Shown piece after piece: positions 1 through 9,746 of a stretch of DNA of 64,000 bases. The translations under genes and the position numbers were made by a program. The notes under the pieces are model-generated. The model ran no database searches, was not told the DNA's origin, and saw nothing but the letters and a program-made list of their open reading frames with translations. The DNA is from Granulicella pectinivorans (lineage in GTDB: Bacteria; Acidobacteriota; Terriglobia; Terriglobales; Acidobacteriaceae), in NCBI RefSeq assembly GCF_900114625.1, contig NZ_FOZL01000001.1, forward strand, positions 434,001 through 498,000, in the 5' to 3' direction. Position 1 is the first letter of the stretch; every line of letters starts with the position of its first letter.

Positions 1-409
1 GATAGTTGGCCGCCGCGATCTCAGCATCCTCGTCCGCCAAACCCGCGTAGGAGGCCTTCTTCTTCGAGACGGTGAACGCCATGTTGGACTGTCCCGACCC
101 CACCCAGACCTCGCCCACCAGCACATCGTGTACGGTGACCGTGTTCTTGCCGGCGATCGTCATGTCGAACGGCCCGCCGGTCTTGAGCTTCTTGAGGCGT
201 ACCATCCACCGGCCATCCGCGCCCGCGGTCGCCTTCTGGGTCTGCCCTGCGATCGTCACGGCGACCTTCTCGCCGGCCTGCGCCGTGCCCCACACCGGAA
301 CGGACATGCCGCTCTGCAACACCGCATGATCCGAGAACAGAGCCGAAGGCGTTACGTCCGCCTTCGCCACACCGACCGCGAGCGCCAACACCATCAGAAG
401 CCTTCGCAT
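1..409 (-). CDS. Sialate O-acetylesterase family protein (SASA domain), 5' part only
   Basis: The reverse-strand frame opens with ATG at 409 and stays open to the window edge, so only about the first 136 residues are present. The first 17 or so residues form a secretion signal (MRRLLMVLALAVGVAKA). A beta-rich region follows, then VGEVWVGSGQSNM at residues 98-110, the signature of the SASA/DUF303 esterases, whose nucleophile is the serine of GQSNM (Ser108). Family members remove O-acetyl groups from sialic acids or from acetylated plant polysaccharides such as xylan. In a genome with GH28 and GH13 enzymes the plant-glycan role is more likely, but that is inference. It is divergent from the carbonic anhydrase gene, with about 150 bases between them. 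The catalytic Asp/His part lies outside the window. Confidence 0.85.
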   Translation of the reverse strand, partial: MRRLLMVLALAVGVAKADVTPSALFSDHAVLQSGMSVPVWGTAQAGEKVAVTIAGQTQKATAGADGRWMVRLKKLKTGGPFDMTIAGKNTVTVHDVLVGEVWVGSGQSNMAFTVSKKKASYAGLADEDAEIAAANY

Positions 410-559
410 TTGAATCCTCCGTCCATTCACTACGGCGAAATCATACCTCCCGACAGGAAACAAATTCCACCAGGAAACATCAGCGTACGCTTACCCCACT
501 TTCACGCGAAAACGGTATTCTGAAAAACGGCAGGCAAACAGACCAGAGGACCAGACACC

Positions 560-1225
560 ATGGAAGACATACTCTCCCAACTGAAGGCAGGCATCCGGCG
601 TTTCCGCACCGAGGTTTATCCCGAGCAGGCGGAGAAGTTCCAGACCGCGGCGACCACACCGCAGACCCCGCACGCGCTCATCATCACCTGCGCGGACTCG
701 CGCATCGACGCCGAATCGATCACCAGCTCCGGCGTGGGCGATGTGTTTATCACGCGCAACATCGGCAACCTCGTTCCGCCGTATGGCGAGATGCTGGGCG
801 GCGTCTCGGCCGTGATCGAGTACGCGGTCTCCGCGCTGAAGGTGAAGCATATCGCCATCTGCGGACACACGGATTGCGGCGCGATGAAGGCCCTGCTGAA
901 TCCAGCCGGGATGGAGTCCATGCCGACGGTCAAGACCTGGATGCGCAACGCAGCAGCCGCGCTGAGCGTCGCCGACTCCCTGACGACGCCGGAGGACACG
1001 CACGAAAGCAGGCTGAAGAAGCTGACGTATGAAAACGTGCTTCTGCAGATGCAGCATCTGCGCACGCATCCTTCCGTCGCCGGAGCGATGGCGCGGGAAG
1101 AACTGACCATCTCGGGCTGGGTGTACAACATCGGCACCGGCGAGGTCAGGATTACCGAGGACGGCTCGCGGAACTTCTATCCCGTCACCGTCGAGGGCGA
1201 TCTTTCCGGAGACGAGAAGGCATGA
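560..1225 (+). CDS. Beta-class carbonic anhydrase
   Basis: 221 residues, cytoplasmic, interconverting CO2 and bicarbonate. Zinc ligands of the beta class are visible: Cys44 with Asp46 and Arg48 (the Asp-Arg dyad) in CADSR, and His103 and Cys106 in CGHTDCGAM. RNIGN (66-70) and GGVSAVIEYAV (80-90) are also typical. Length matches the family. The stop codon overlaps the start of the downstream bestrophin gene by four bases (ATGA), so the two are very probably co-translated. This suggests the enzyme supplies or consumes bicarbonate moved by that channel; the link is inferred from gene order only. Confidence 0.95.
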   Translation: MEDILSQLKAGIRRFRTEVYPEQAEKFQTAATTPQTPHALIITCADSRIDAESITSSGVGDVFITRNIGNLVPPYGEMLGGVSAVIEYAVSALKVKHIAICGHTDCGAMKALLNPAGMESMPTVKTWMRNAAAALSVADSLTTPEDTHESRLKKLTYENVLLQMQHLRTHPSVAGAMAREELTISGWVYNIGTGEVRITEDGSRNFYPVTVEGDLSGDEKA

Positions 1226-2133
1226 TCGTTCCCAAGGGGCCGGACCTCATCCGCATGGTGCAGTACACGGGCAAGCCCCTGCTTTTGCTGGCTTTGTACG
1301 ACGTGTGCGTGGTGGTGGCGGTGAAGTTGCTGCATTGGGACTGGGTTGCCCTGCCGCACATTCCGCTGGCGCTCTACGGTTCCGCCATCGGCCTGATCCT
1401 CGGCTTCCGGAACCAGTCGGCCTATGCCCGCTGGTGGGAGGCCCGGACGCTCTGGGGATCTATCGTGAACAACGCCCGTAGCTGGGCCCGTCAGACGGTT
1501 ACCCTGCGTGCTCCCGGCAACGTCGAGTCGCCTGAGCTGCATGCGATGCGCACGCGGCTCGTCTATTACCAGATCGCCTTCGTTCACGCGCTGCGCACGC
1601 ACCTCCGCAAGCAGGATCCACTGCCCGCGCTCGCGCCCTTTGCGGCGCACGTCGACATCGAAAGCCTGCGCGGACAGAATAACGTCCCCCTCACCCTGCA
1701 ACTCCGCATGGGCGATCTTCTGCAGCAGTGCAAGCACAACGGATGGGCCGACCCGCTGGAGTGGCAGGCGCTGGATAACACCCTCAACGATCTCGCCGAC
1801 GCACAGGGCGGCACCGAGCGCATCAAGAACACGCCGATGCCCAAGCAGTATGACTACTTCCCGCGTCTCTTCACCCATATCTACTGCATGCTTCTGCCAC
1901 TCGCGCTGGTCACGTCGATGGGATGGTTCACGCCGCTTGGCTCGACGCTGGTGGGATTCATCTTCCTGACGCTCGACAAGATCGGCCGCGACCTCGAAGA
2001 TCCCTTCGACAACACGGTCTATGACGTGCCCCTCAACTCGATCACGCGCTCGATCGAGATCAATCTGCGTCAGATGCTGGGCGAAACCGAACTGCCGCAG
2101 CCTGAGGCTCCGATCCGTGGCGTGCTCTGGTAG
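1222..2133 (+). CDS. Bestrophin-family ion channel (UPF0187/YneE-like)
   Basis: 303 residues, integral inner-membrane protein. Bestrophin hallmarks are visible: hydrophobic segments near residues 19-40 and 50-65, FRNQSAYARWWEAR in the first third, KNTPMPKQYDYFPRLFTHIY before the second hydrophobic pair (about residues 210-255), and DKIGRDLEDPFDN near residue 260. Bacterial homologues form pentameric channels; eukaryotic relatives pass chloride or bicarbonate. The start at 1222 is set by an ATGA overlap with the carbonic anhydrase stop, implying translational coupling. With a carbonic anhydrase as operon partner, bicarbonate is the attractive substrate, but selectivity cannot be read from the sequence. 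Confidence 0.9.
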   Translation: MIVPKGPDLIRMVQYTGKPLLLLALYDVCVVVAVKLLHWDWVALPHIPLALYGSAIGLILGFRNQSAYARWWEARTLWGSIVNNARSWARQTVTLRAPGNVESPELHAMRTRLVYYQIAFVHALRTHLRKQDPLPALAPFAAHVDIESLRGQNNVPLTLQLRMGDLLQQCKHNGWADPLEWQALDNTLNDLADAQGGTERIKNTPMPKQYDYFPRLFTHIYCMLLPLALVTSMGWFTPLGSTLVGFIFLTLDKIGRDLEDPFDNTVYDVPLNSITRSIEINLRQMLGETELPQPEAPIRGVLW

Positions 2134-2136
2134 GGT

Positions 2137-2865
2137 TCAATTCTCCGTCGGTTCGCTTTCCGCATGATCGATGACGAGCATACCCACCGGCACCTTCTGC
2201 GGCTCCAGCTTCAACCCTGCCTGCTCCTCAAGCGCCGTAAAGAGCGAGGGCAGGGTTGAGTCTGGCGAGTTTTCCGGCGCGAAGTGGAGATCGACCTCGT
2301 AGATTCCCTTTGTCTCCGTCCGGTCCATCACCGGCTTTCCAAGGGGAATGGCCAGCATGGTCGCAAGGACTGAAAGACTGACACCTCCGCCCCGAATCCC
2401 GTTGGCCATAATGTAATTTTGTTTCCCGCCCTCCTTCCCGGCCTTCAGCCTCACCCCGCCCTTCGCCACCACCAGCGCATATCCGGCACGCTTCTGAGTC
2501 TCGCGATGCACTGCCAGATGAAATCGCTGCTGCAAAAGTTGCTGCAGCATGGGCCTCATCGTCTCGTAGGTCATGCCGGTTTCGCCCTCAGGCCTGGCAG
2601 AGACGTCGTACTGCCGCACAGCGAGCCAGTCCGGTTTACCCAATATGTTCCAAGGCGGCACCTCGTAGGCAATGTTAATCATGAATTCGAGCGTCGCATT
2701 CTTGACGACGAACGACCCACCCTCATACGAGACCGTGTCGGTCATCCCCTCCTTGCCGGGAGGCACAGCGCGCACTGACGCCACCTCAAACGTCGGGGCT
2801 TTTGCCGGAGCCTGCCCTGAAGCCACACCCACCGTCAGCAGACAAGCAAGCAATGCTTCGCGCAT
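2137..2865 (-). CDS. TIGR03435 family protein (soil acidobacterial family), secreted
   Basis: About 242 residues. A signal peptide (MREALLACLLTVGVASGQA) is followed by the family opening PTFEVASVR, then GKPDWL, YDVSARPEG and MLQQLLQQRFHLAVHRE, all characteristic of the TIGR03435 proteins that are strongly expanded in Acidobacteria. Function is unknown; they are exported. Two adjacent ATGs occur at 2868 and 2865; GGAGGG (2874-2869) is better spaced for the second, so 2865 is chosen. The gene lies immediately behind the glgC terminator hairpin with almost no room for its own promoter, so it may depend on readthrough or on a promoter inside the end of glgC. Confidence 0.85.
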   Translation of the reverse strand: MREALLACLLTVGVASGQAPAKAPTFEVASVRAVPPGKEGMTDTVSYEGGSFVVKNATLEFMINIAYEVPPWNILGKPDWLAVRQYDVSARPEGETGMTYETMRPMLQQLLQQRFHLAVHRETQKRAGYALVVAKGGVRLKAGKEGGKQNYIMANGIRGGGVSLSVLATMLAIPLGKPVMDRTETKGIYEVDLHFAPENSPDSTLPSLFTALEEQAGLKLEPQKVPVGMLVIDHAESEPTEN

Positions 2866-2873
2866 CATCCCTC

Positions 2874-2908
2874 CAAAACAAAAAGCCCCGGCAATCGCCA
2901 GGGCTTTT
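2874..2908 (-). terminator. Intrinsic terminator after glgC
   Basis: Perfect 8-bp arms AAAAGCCC (2881-2888) and GGGCTTTT (2901-2908) with a 12-base loop. Read on the minus strand, the hairpin runs into a T-rich tract (TTTTTGTTTT, complement of 2875-2884). It lies 13 bases beyond the glgC stop. The T-tract abuts the GGAGGG ribosome-binding site of the next minus-strand gene. Confidence 0.8.
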
Positions 2909-2920
2909 CGCTACGTCTCT

Positions 2921-4186
2921 CTACCAAGTGTTCTCGTTCTGTTGCAGAAACTCCGGCGAGACCGGGTTCTCGTACACCGAGTAATCGCGCGTGACCACGG
3001 TAAGCCCGGACGGCGAAACGAAGTAGTTCTTCCGGTCCTCCTGCTGGTCGTACCCGATCACCGTGCCATCCGGGATATGCACATCGCGGTCGATGATCGC
3101 GTGCCGGATGCGGCAGTGCCGCCCGATGTTCACATGCGAGAAGATGATGCTCGAATCGACGTCGGCGTATGAGTTCACGCGCACATCGTGCGACAGCACC
3201 GAGTTCCGGACCACCGAACCCGACACGATCGACCCCGAAGCGACGATCGAGTTGATCGCCATACCCGTACGGCCAATCTCGCCGAAGACGAACTTCGCCG
3301 GCGGATACTGATAGGAGCGCGTCCGCATGGGCCAGCTCTTGTCGTACAGGTTGAAGATCGGCGTCACGCCGGCGACGTCCATGTTGGCCTCGTAGTAGGC
3401 CTCGAGCGTACCCACATCGCGCCAGTAGAGCGCACGCTGCTTGTTCTCATCGACGAAGTTGTAGGCCATCATCTTGAAGCGGCCCAGCAGCTTGGGCAGA
3501 ATGTCGTGCCCGAAGTCGTGCTTCGAGTCCGGGTCTTCGGCGTCTTTGATGAGCTCCGGCAGCAGGATGTCCGTGTTGAAGATGTAGATGCCCATCGAGA
3601 CGTCGACCATGTCGGGGGTCCAGGGGGACCGCGTCTTGGTCTCCTTGGGCTTCTCTTCAAAGCCGGTGACCTCGCCGTTCTTCGCTACCTCCACCACGCC
3701 GAACGCCGACACCTGGTCGGGGTGGATCGGCAGCGTCGCCAGCGTTACGTCGGCGCCGGATGCCTTGTGCTGCTGCATCATCAGGCCGTAGTTCATCTTG
3801 TAGATGTGGTCGCCGGAGAGGATGAGGATGTACTTCGGCTCTTCGGAGCCGATCGAGTAGATGTTCTGGTACACCGCATCCGCCGTGCCCTGGTACCAGC
3901 TCTTCGAGACGCGCTGCATGGGTGGCAGAATCTCGATGAACTCACCTAGCTCATTGGCCACCACCGGTCCCCATCCTTCGCGGATGTGGCGATTGAGCGA
4001 AAGAGCCTTGTACTGGGTGAGGATGTACACATGCCGCAGGTCGGAGTTGATGCAGTTCGACAACGTGATATCGATGATGCGGTACTGCCCCGCGAACGGT
4101 ACGGCAGGCTTGGCGCGATCGCGGGTTAAGGGGAAGAGTCTTTCACCGGCACCACCGGCCAGCAGAACGCCAAGCGTATCTCTCAT
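2921..4186 (-). CDS. glgC: Glucose-1-phosphate adenylyltransferase
   Basis: 421 residues, cytoplasmic. It makes ADP-glucose from glucose-1-phosphate and ATP, the committed step of bacterial glycogen synthesis. The N-terminal nucleotidyltransferase signature LLAGGAGERLFPLTRDRAKP (residues 8-27), with the PAVPFAGQYRIIDI stretch, is intact; SGDHIYKMNY and GFEEKPKE mark the active site. The C-terminal 120 residues are the left-handed beta-helix (IIFSHVNIGRHCRIRHAII). Length equals that of GlgC proteins. It is followed by a good terminator. No other glg gene lies next to it; the GH13 enzyme at 40.6 kb is far away. Confidence 0.97.
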   Translation of the reverse strand: MRDTLGVLLAGGAGERLFPLTRDRAKPAVPFAGQYRIIDITLSNCINSDLRHVYILTQYKALSLNRHIREGWGPVVANELGEFIEILPPMQRVSKSWYQGTADAVYQNIYSIGSEEPKYILILSGDHIYKMNYGLMMQQHKASGADVTLATLPIHPDQVSAFGVVEVAKNGEVTGFEEKPKETKTRSPWTPDMVDVSMGIYIFNTDILLPELIKDAEDPDSKHDFGHDILPKLLGRFKMMAYNFVDENKQRALYWRDVGTLEAYYEANMDVAGVTPIFNLYDKSWPMRTRSYQYPPAKFVFGEIGRTGMAINSIVASGSIVSGSVVRNSVLSHDVRVNSYADVDSSIIFSHVNIGRHCRIRHAIIDRDVHIPDGTVIGYDQQEDRKNYFVSPSGLTVVTRDYSVYENPVSPEFLQQNENTW

Positions 4187-4424
4187 GTTGCACTTACCTC
4201 ACTCTGTGTCGCACAGCCTTGGAGCTCCGGCGACGAAACGACAACAAAAACAGAAGCCACCCCCTTCGGATGCGGAAATCGACCCAAAGGTGCGCCGAGC
4301 CGGGAGTCTAACATTTTGGTTTGAACAAAGAGAAACAAAACGGGAGCGCTGGATTTTGAGGCAGGTTCAGGCAGGCTTCCGGAGCCGTGTTGAGTGCTCT
4401 CGATGCGACGTCCGCGAAGCCCGC

Positions 4425-4739
4425 TTACTCCGAGGGCTCGTCCGACGCGACCTCTTCCGTATCCTCTTCGGTGATGCTGATGCGAAGCGACTTCAGGAAG
4501 CTGAGGTCCGAAGACGTGAAGGGCCCTTCGACCTCTTCCGCCTGCTCGCCCGGGGTGGCGGACTCGGCTTCGTCCATCTCCAGCTCGTTCAGGCCAATCG
4601 TCGCCTCGAGCATGAGCAGGACATCGAAACCCTGTTCGCGGATGTTCTTCACGACGCCGGCTATATGCTCCGACTCCGAGACGGACTCATGGATCGCTTC
4701 GCCGAGCTTCTGGATGAGATTTTTCACCTGTTGATTCAA
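4425..4739 (-). CDS. Small acidic protein of unknown function (TTG start)
   Basis: About 104 residues. The open frame extends upstream to 4817, but the added residues are low-quality (MPQCRYCRCFASGG). GGAGGGG lies a few bases upstream of a TTG at 4739, which decides the start. The protein begins LNQQVKNLIQKLGEAIHESV, is predicted mostly helical (about residues 1-55), and ends in an acidic tail (EEDTEEVASDEPSE). No signal peptide or membrane segment is visible. The helical N-terminus followed by an acidic tail suggests a soluble protein-protein interaction factor. I do not recognise the family. It stands alone between glgC and another small gene on the same strand. Confidence 0.6.
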   Translation of the reverse strand: MNQQVKNLIQKLGEAIHESVSESEHIAGVVKNIREQGFDVLLMLEATIGLNELEMDEAESATPGEQAEEVEGPFTSSDLSFLKSLRISITEEDTEEVASDEPSE

Positions 4740-4952
4740 TGACCCCTCCGGGTAGGGCACATCGGGTGAGGCGCTACCACCGCTTGCGAAACAACGGCAG
4801 TAACGGCATTGCGGCACAAGGAGCGAACTCCTCTTTTGACGAGCATACCCCTAAGCCGGTTGAGCCGCAATGACCGTTCCTGCCGCACATCATTTAACCG
4901 GTTTTTGATCCTGTCTTCGCTTAGCCGCGGACCCCGGGCGCGGAACGCACTG

Positions 4953-5120
4953 CTAAGCAGTGGTGTGATGATCCGCCCAGGCCTCTTCCAGGCGATGCGC
5001 CAGTTGGTCGACCGGCACCGGAGTCCGGCCCATCAGGCCCTGGGTGCGAATCGTATTCCAGACAAAAAAACCGGCGGCTGCGGCGCAAACTCCGCCAATG
5101 GTAAAGATCAGGCTCTTCAT
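4953..5120 (-). CDS. Small single-pass membrane protein, unknown
   Basis: 55 residues starting MKSLIFTIGGVCAAAAGFFV, one hydrophobic segment at about residues 3-21, then a short soluble tail ending in DQLAHRLEEAWADHHTTA. An upstream in-frame ATG (METMKS) is rejected because AAGGGAG would touch it; the same AAGGGAG is nine bases from the ATG at 5120. The gene is divergent from 5204 with 83 bases between them. Small size, good ribosome-binding site and a coherent membrane segment support a real gene. Resembles other tiny membrane-anchored stress proteins only in architecture; function unknown. Confidence 0.55.
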   Translation of the reverse strand: MKSLIFTIGGVCAAAAGFFVWNTIRTQGLMGRTPVPVDQLAHRLEEAWADHHTTA

Positions 5121-5203
5121 GGTTTCCATCTCCCTTGGGCGTTCTTCGGGGGTTGGATGCGCGATGGTTTCCCCGGGTGGGTTGGCCCTTGTAGACTTGC
5201 TCC

Positions 5204-5668
5204 ATGGATTCGGTGAAGTTCGGTCGCGCATTGGGGATCGGAGCAAGACTGGCTGGCAAGACCATCGCCCAGGCCGTCGACGCAGCCGCGTCGCCCAACC
5301 CGCGCGCCGCGGCGAAACCGGCTCCGCAGAGAACCGCGACCGTCATTCCGCCACCCGTCGTCCGTGCGGCCGCCTCCGCCAAAGCCACCCGCGAGGGGGT
5401 CAAACGCGGCGGCAAGAGGTTTGGGGAGGCCGTGTGGGGGCCTACGGCACGCGCCGGAAAGGTCCTGTGGCTCGAGGTCACCGGAGTCTTCTTCGCTCTG
5501 GTCGCAGCAGGAGGAGCCCAAAGCGTCTGGATCCACCGCGTCGGCATCTCCTCGACCGCCTCCACCTACGAGCGGCAGCACTTCTGGCTCTCGATCGGCA
5601 TGTTCTGCCTCTTCGCCTACTTCTGCGTCAGCAGCTTCGTCCGCGCCAACCGTAAGAGCCGCGGCTAA
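5204..5668 (+). CDS. Conserved hypothetical membrane protein
   Basis: 154 residues. The N-terminal 90 residues are Ala/Pro/Arg-rich and probably flexible (repeated AAASPNPRAAAKP-type sequence, VKRGGKRFGEAVWGPTARAG). Two hydrophobic segments follow at about residues 92-106 (VTGVFFALVAAGGA) and 125-145 (FWLSIGMFCLFAYFCVSSFV). The protein ends in a basic VRANRKSRG tail. The pattern suggests an inner-membrane protein with a cytoplasmic basic N-terminal extension. I do not recognise a named family. It is divergent from the 55-residue membrane protein gene, so the 83-base gap should hold both promoters. Confidence 0.7.
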   Translation: MDSVKFGRALGIGARLAGKTIAQAVDAAASPNPRAAAKPAPQRTATVIPPPVVRAAASAKATREGVKRGGKRFGEAVWGPTARAGKVLWLEVTGVFFALVAAGGAQSVWIHRVGISSTASTYERQHFWLSIGMFCLFAYFCVSSFVRANRKSRG

Positions 5669-5792
5669 ACGATCCTGCGGACCATCGGAAGAATGCCTGT
5701 AACGCTCACACCGATGGAGCGCACCAGACGGATTGCGACTGCAGCCCAGGAATCTGAGCCAGATTCCGCTCACGGGCAGTACACTCTCCCCC

Positions 5793-7355
<1,563 letters not shown>

Positions 7356-7432
7356 GACGCGATCCAGATGCGCCCCGGAAACAATCCCGTTGCAGGGCAC
7401 GTCTCACGCATCGAACGCCAAGGAGGGCAGCC

Positions 7433-7507
7433 ATGAAGCTCTGGCTCCGCATCGCACTCGTCTTCGCCATCTTCGTCTCCGACCCCAGAAGCCTGCTCTC
7501 CCGATAG
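7433..7507 (+). CDS. Possible 24-residue hydrophobic peptide (small ORF)
   Basis: ATG at 7433 is preceded at ideal distance by AAGGAGGG (7421-7428), the strongest ribosome-binding site in this part of the window. It opens a short frame MKLWLRIALVFAIFVSDPRS ending at TAG 7505-7507. The product is a single basic-hydrophobic helix that looks like a truncated signal peptide. It could be a genuine small membrane peptide, or the 5' remnant of a decayed secreted-protein gene: the 135 bases that follow, up to 7642, contain no recognisable coding sequence. It sits 77 bases after the mutase stop. Confidence 0.35.
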   Translation: MKLWLRIALVFAIFVSDPRSLLSR

Positions 7508-7642
7508 CCGCAACCTTGGCTCCAGCACCGCGAACAGATCGGCCTGCATTGTGAATGCGGTCGCAACGTTTCGTGCGTCCAAGGACTTGGCATCCCTACT
7601 TCGTAGAGGATAGAACTGAGAGTTTTTCACGAGGATCTCACT

Positions 7643-8152
7643 GTGTTTCGTACTCTGACCCATCTCGTCTGCGCAGCGTCGTTGCTGTCCGCGTTCGCTC
7701 TGCCTGCGCAATCCATCCCGGCCGTCCACACCGAGGCGCTGGCCGGCAACCAGGTCAATCTTCCCGACGACCTCCACGGCCACACCGCCATCCTCGTCAT
7801 CGGCTTCTCCCGAGGATCACAGGACGAGGTCGCGGCCTGGGGCAAGCGTCTCGCCGCCGACTACAACGGCTCCCCCACCGTGCAGTACTACGAGCTGGCC
7901 ATGCTGGCCTCGGTGCCACGCCCCCTCCGTGGTTTCGTCACCCGATCCATGAAGAAGTCCGTCCCCGAACGGGCGCATGCCCACTTCCTCCCCATCATCA
8001 CCGGCGAAGACGCCTGGCGCGCCCTGGCACGCTACAAAGGCGGCGACTCCGCGTACCTCCTTGTGGTTGACTCCACCGGCACTGTTCGCTGGCAGACACA
8101 GGGCCCGGCCACCGACGGCACGGCCCAGGAACTGAGGCGTCACCTGCCCTGA
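7643..8152 (+). CDS. Secreted hypothetical protein, thioredoxin-fold-like
   Basis: 169 residues from a GTG start with GAGG nine bases upstream. A signal peptide ending ALPAQS (about residues 1-24) is clear. The mature part (VNLPDDLHGHTAILVIGFSR...WGKRLAADY...VQYYELAMLAS...VVDSTGTVRWQTQGPA) has the strand-helix order of ATP10/peroxiredoxin-like thioredoxin folds: LPDDLHGHTAILVIGFSRGS looks like the first core strand, and a late beta-hairpin reads SAYLLVVDSTGTVRWQ. No catalytic cysteine pair is present, so a redox role is unlikely. The assignment rests on pattern only. It lies 64 bases before gcvT on the same strand but does not look functionally tied to it. Confidence 0.65.
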   Translation: MFRTLTHLVCAASLLSAFALPAQSIPAVHTEALAGNQVNLPDDLHGHTAILVIGFSRGSQDEVAAWGKRLAADYNGSPTVQYYELAMLASVPRPLRGFVTRSMKKSVPERAHAHFLPIITGEDAWRALARYKGGDSAYLLVVDSTGTVRWQTQGPATDGTAQELRRHLP

Positions 8153-8216
8153 TGCCCCTGGCATATCACGGTGCTATCGTTAATCCATACGTTTTTACGT
8201 CGAAGGAATCCTGCAC

Positions 8217-9371
8217 ATGGCTGAAATGACCTCGTCCCCCGTACTCCGCAAGACCGCCCTGAATGCCCGTCATCGCGAGCACAAGGCCTCCATGGTCGAC
8301 TTCGGCGGCTGGGACATGCCCGTCACCTATGCCGGCCTCATCGCCGAGCACATGGCCGTCCGCGAAGCCGTCGGTCTCTTCGACGTCTCCCACATGGGCG
8401 ACATCCAGCTCCGCGGACCCGGCTCGCTGGCCGCCGTCAACCAGCTCTGCATGAACGACGCCTCCAAGCTTCAGGTGGGGCAGGCGCACTACTCGGCCAT
8501 GCTGTACCCGAACGGTACGTTCGTCGACGACGTCGTCGTCCACAAGCTCTCCGAGAATGACTACCTCATCGTCATCAACGCCGGAACCCGCGAGAAGGAT
8601 ATCCAGTGGGTTCGCAAAACCATTGGCCACATGCCCTCGGTCCACATCAACGACTTCTCCGACTACTACACGCAGCTCGCCATCCAGGGCCCCAAGGCTG
8701 AAGCGACGCTCCAGAAGCTGACCGACACCGACCTCTCCACCATCAAGAACTACTGGTTCACCTGGGGCAAGGTCTGCGGCCTGTATAACGTGATGATTGC
8801 GCGCACGGGTTATACCGGCGAAGACGGCTTCGAGATCTACATTCCATCGGACGAGCCCACCAGCCACCGCGTATGGGGCGAGATTCTCGCCGCGGGCGCC
8901 GAGTTCGGCATCATGCCCTGCGGCCTGGGCGCACGCAACACCCTCCGCCTCGAGGCCTCCATGGCCCTCTACGGCCACGAGATCTCCGATACCATCAACG
9001 TCTTCGAGGCCAACCTTGGCCGCTACGCCAAGCTCGACAAGGAGTCCTTCGTCGGCAAGGAGGCCCTGCTCGCCATCCAGGCGGAGGGTGGCCCACGCCG
9101 CAGGCTGGTCGGCATCGAGATGATGGCGCGCGGCATCGGTCGCGACGGCTACGCAGTTTATAACGCCGACGGCGTCAATATCGGCGAGATCACCAGCGGC
9201 TCGCCCGCTCCCTTCCTGAAAAAGAACATCGCACTGGCCTACGTTCCCATCGAATACACGGCTCTCGACACCGAACTGGCGGTCAAGGTCCGCGACGTCC
9301 TGGTCAAGGCCAAGGTCGTCCCAACACCGTTCTACAAACGCCCGAAGAAGGTCGTCGCACCCACCGTGTAG
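8217..9371 (+). CDS. gcvT: Aminomethyltransferase (glycine cleavage T protein)
   Basis: 384 residues, cytoplasmic. It releases ammonia from the aminomethyl group held by GcvH and passes the one-carbon unit to tetrahydrofolate. The N-terminal KTALNARHREHKASMVDFGGWDMPV, VGLFDVSHMGDI, the folate-binding region RTGYTGEDGFEIY (about residues 202-214), GLGARNTLRLEASMALYGHE and the C-terminal GEITSGSPAP are all canonical, and the length is within the usual range. AAGGA lies about eight bases upstream of the start. It is the first gene of the gcv operon. The 64 bases upstream are too short for a glycine riboswitch and none is seen. Confidence 0.97.
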   Translation: MAEMTSSPVLRKTALNARHREHKASMVDFGGWDMPVTYAGLIAEHMAVREAVGLFDVSHMGDIQLRGPGSLAAVNQLCMNDASKLQVGQAHYSAMLYPNGTFVDDVVVHKLSENDYLIVINAGTREKDIQWVRKTIGHMPSVHINDFSDYYTQLAIQGPKAEATLQKLTDTDLSTIKNYWFTWGKVCGLYNVMIARTGYTGEDGFEIYIPSDEPTSHRVWGEILAAGAEFGIMPCGLGARNTLRLEASMALYGHEISDTINVFEANLGRYAKLDKESFVGKEALLAIQAEGGPRRRLVGIEMMARGIGRDGYAVYNADGVNIGEITSGSPAPFLKKNIALAYVPIEYTALDTELAVKVRDVLVKAKVVPTPFYKRPKKVVAPTV

Positions 9372-9410
9372 CCTTGCCGCCGCGTCTGAGATAGATCACC
9401 CCGGAGCCCC

Positions 9411-9701
9411 ATGCAATTCCTCGTCCTCACCGAACGCCGAATGGACCTCTTCCCGCCTGACCAGTGGACTCCGGAGCTCATCGCTCTCGAAGCGAATCGG
9501 GTCCGCGAACTCTATGCCGCAGGCTCCATCCGTGCCATCTGGCGCCGCAAGGACCAACCCGGCGCAGCCATCCTGCTCGAAGCCTCCTCCGAAGAGGAGG
9601 CACGGGCTCTCGTTGACACTCTTCCGCTGGCCGAGCGTGGCATGCTCCACTTCGCCGTCGTCACCGGACTCGATCCCTATCCAGGATTTGCACCCCGCTA
9701 A
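9411..9701 (+). CDS. Muconolactone isomerase-like (MIase/YciI-type) small protein
   Basis: 96 residues, no signal peptide. MQFLVLTERRMDLFP, the middle helix with RVRELYAAGSIRAIWRRKDQPGAAILLEA, and the distal EARALVDTLPLAERGMLHFAV follow the ferredoxin-like dimeric alpha/beta-barrel pattern of the muconolactone delta-isomerase family. Those enzymes act on aromatic ring-cleavage products, but many family members have no known reaction. Here it is inserted between gcvT and gcvH (39 bases after gcvT, 45 before gcvH) with GGAG four bases from the ATG, so it is co-transcribed with the glycine cleavage system. A catabolic role is not supported by context. Confidence 0.75.
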   Translation: MQFLVLTERRMDLFPPDQWTPELIALEANRVRELYAAGSIRAIWRRKDQPGAAILLEASSEEEARALVDTLPLAERGMLHFAVVTGLDPYPGFAPR

Positions 9702-9746
9702 AAAGCTGCATAAAACATACAATCGAAGACGGAGAATTCAAAAAAC

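Noticed and set aside
8153..8216. Glycine riboswitch before gcvT
   Set aside because: Only 64 bases separate the genes, too short for the tandem aptamer, and no aptamer-like core is visible.
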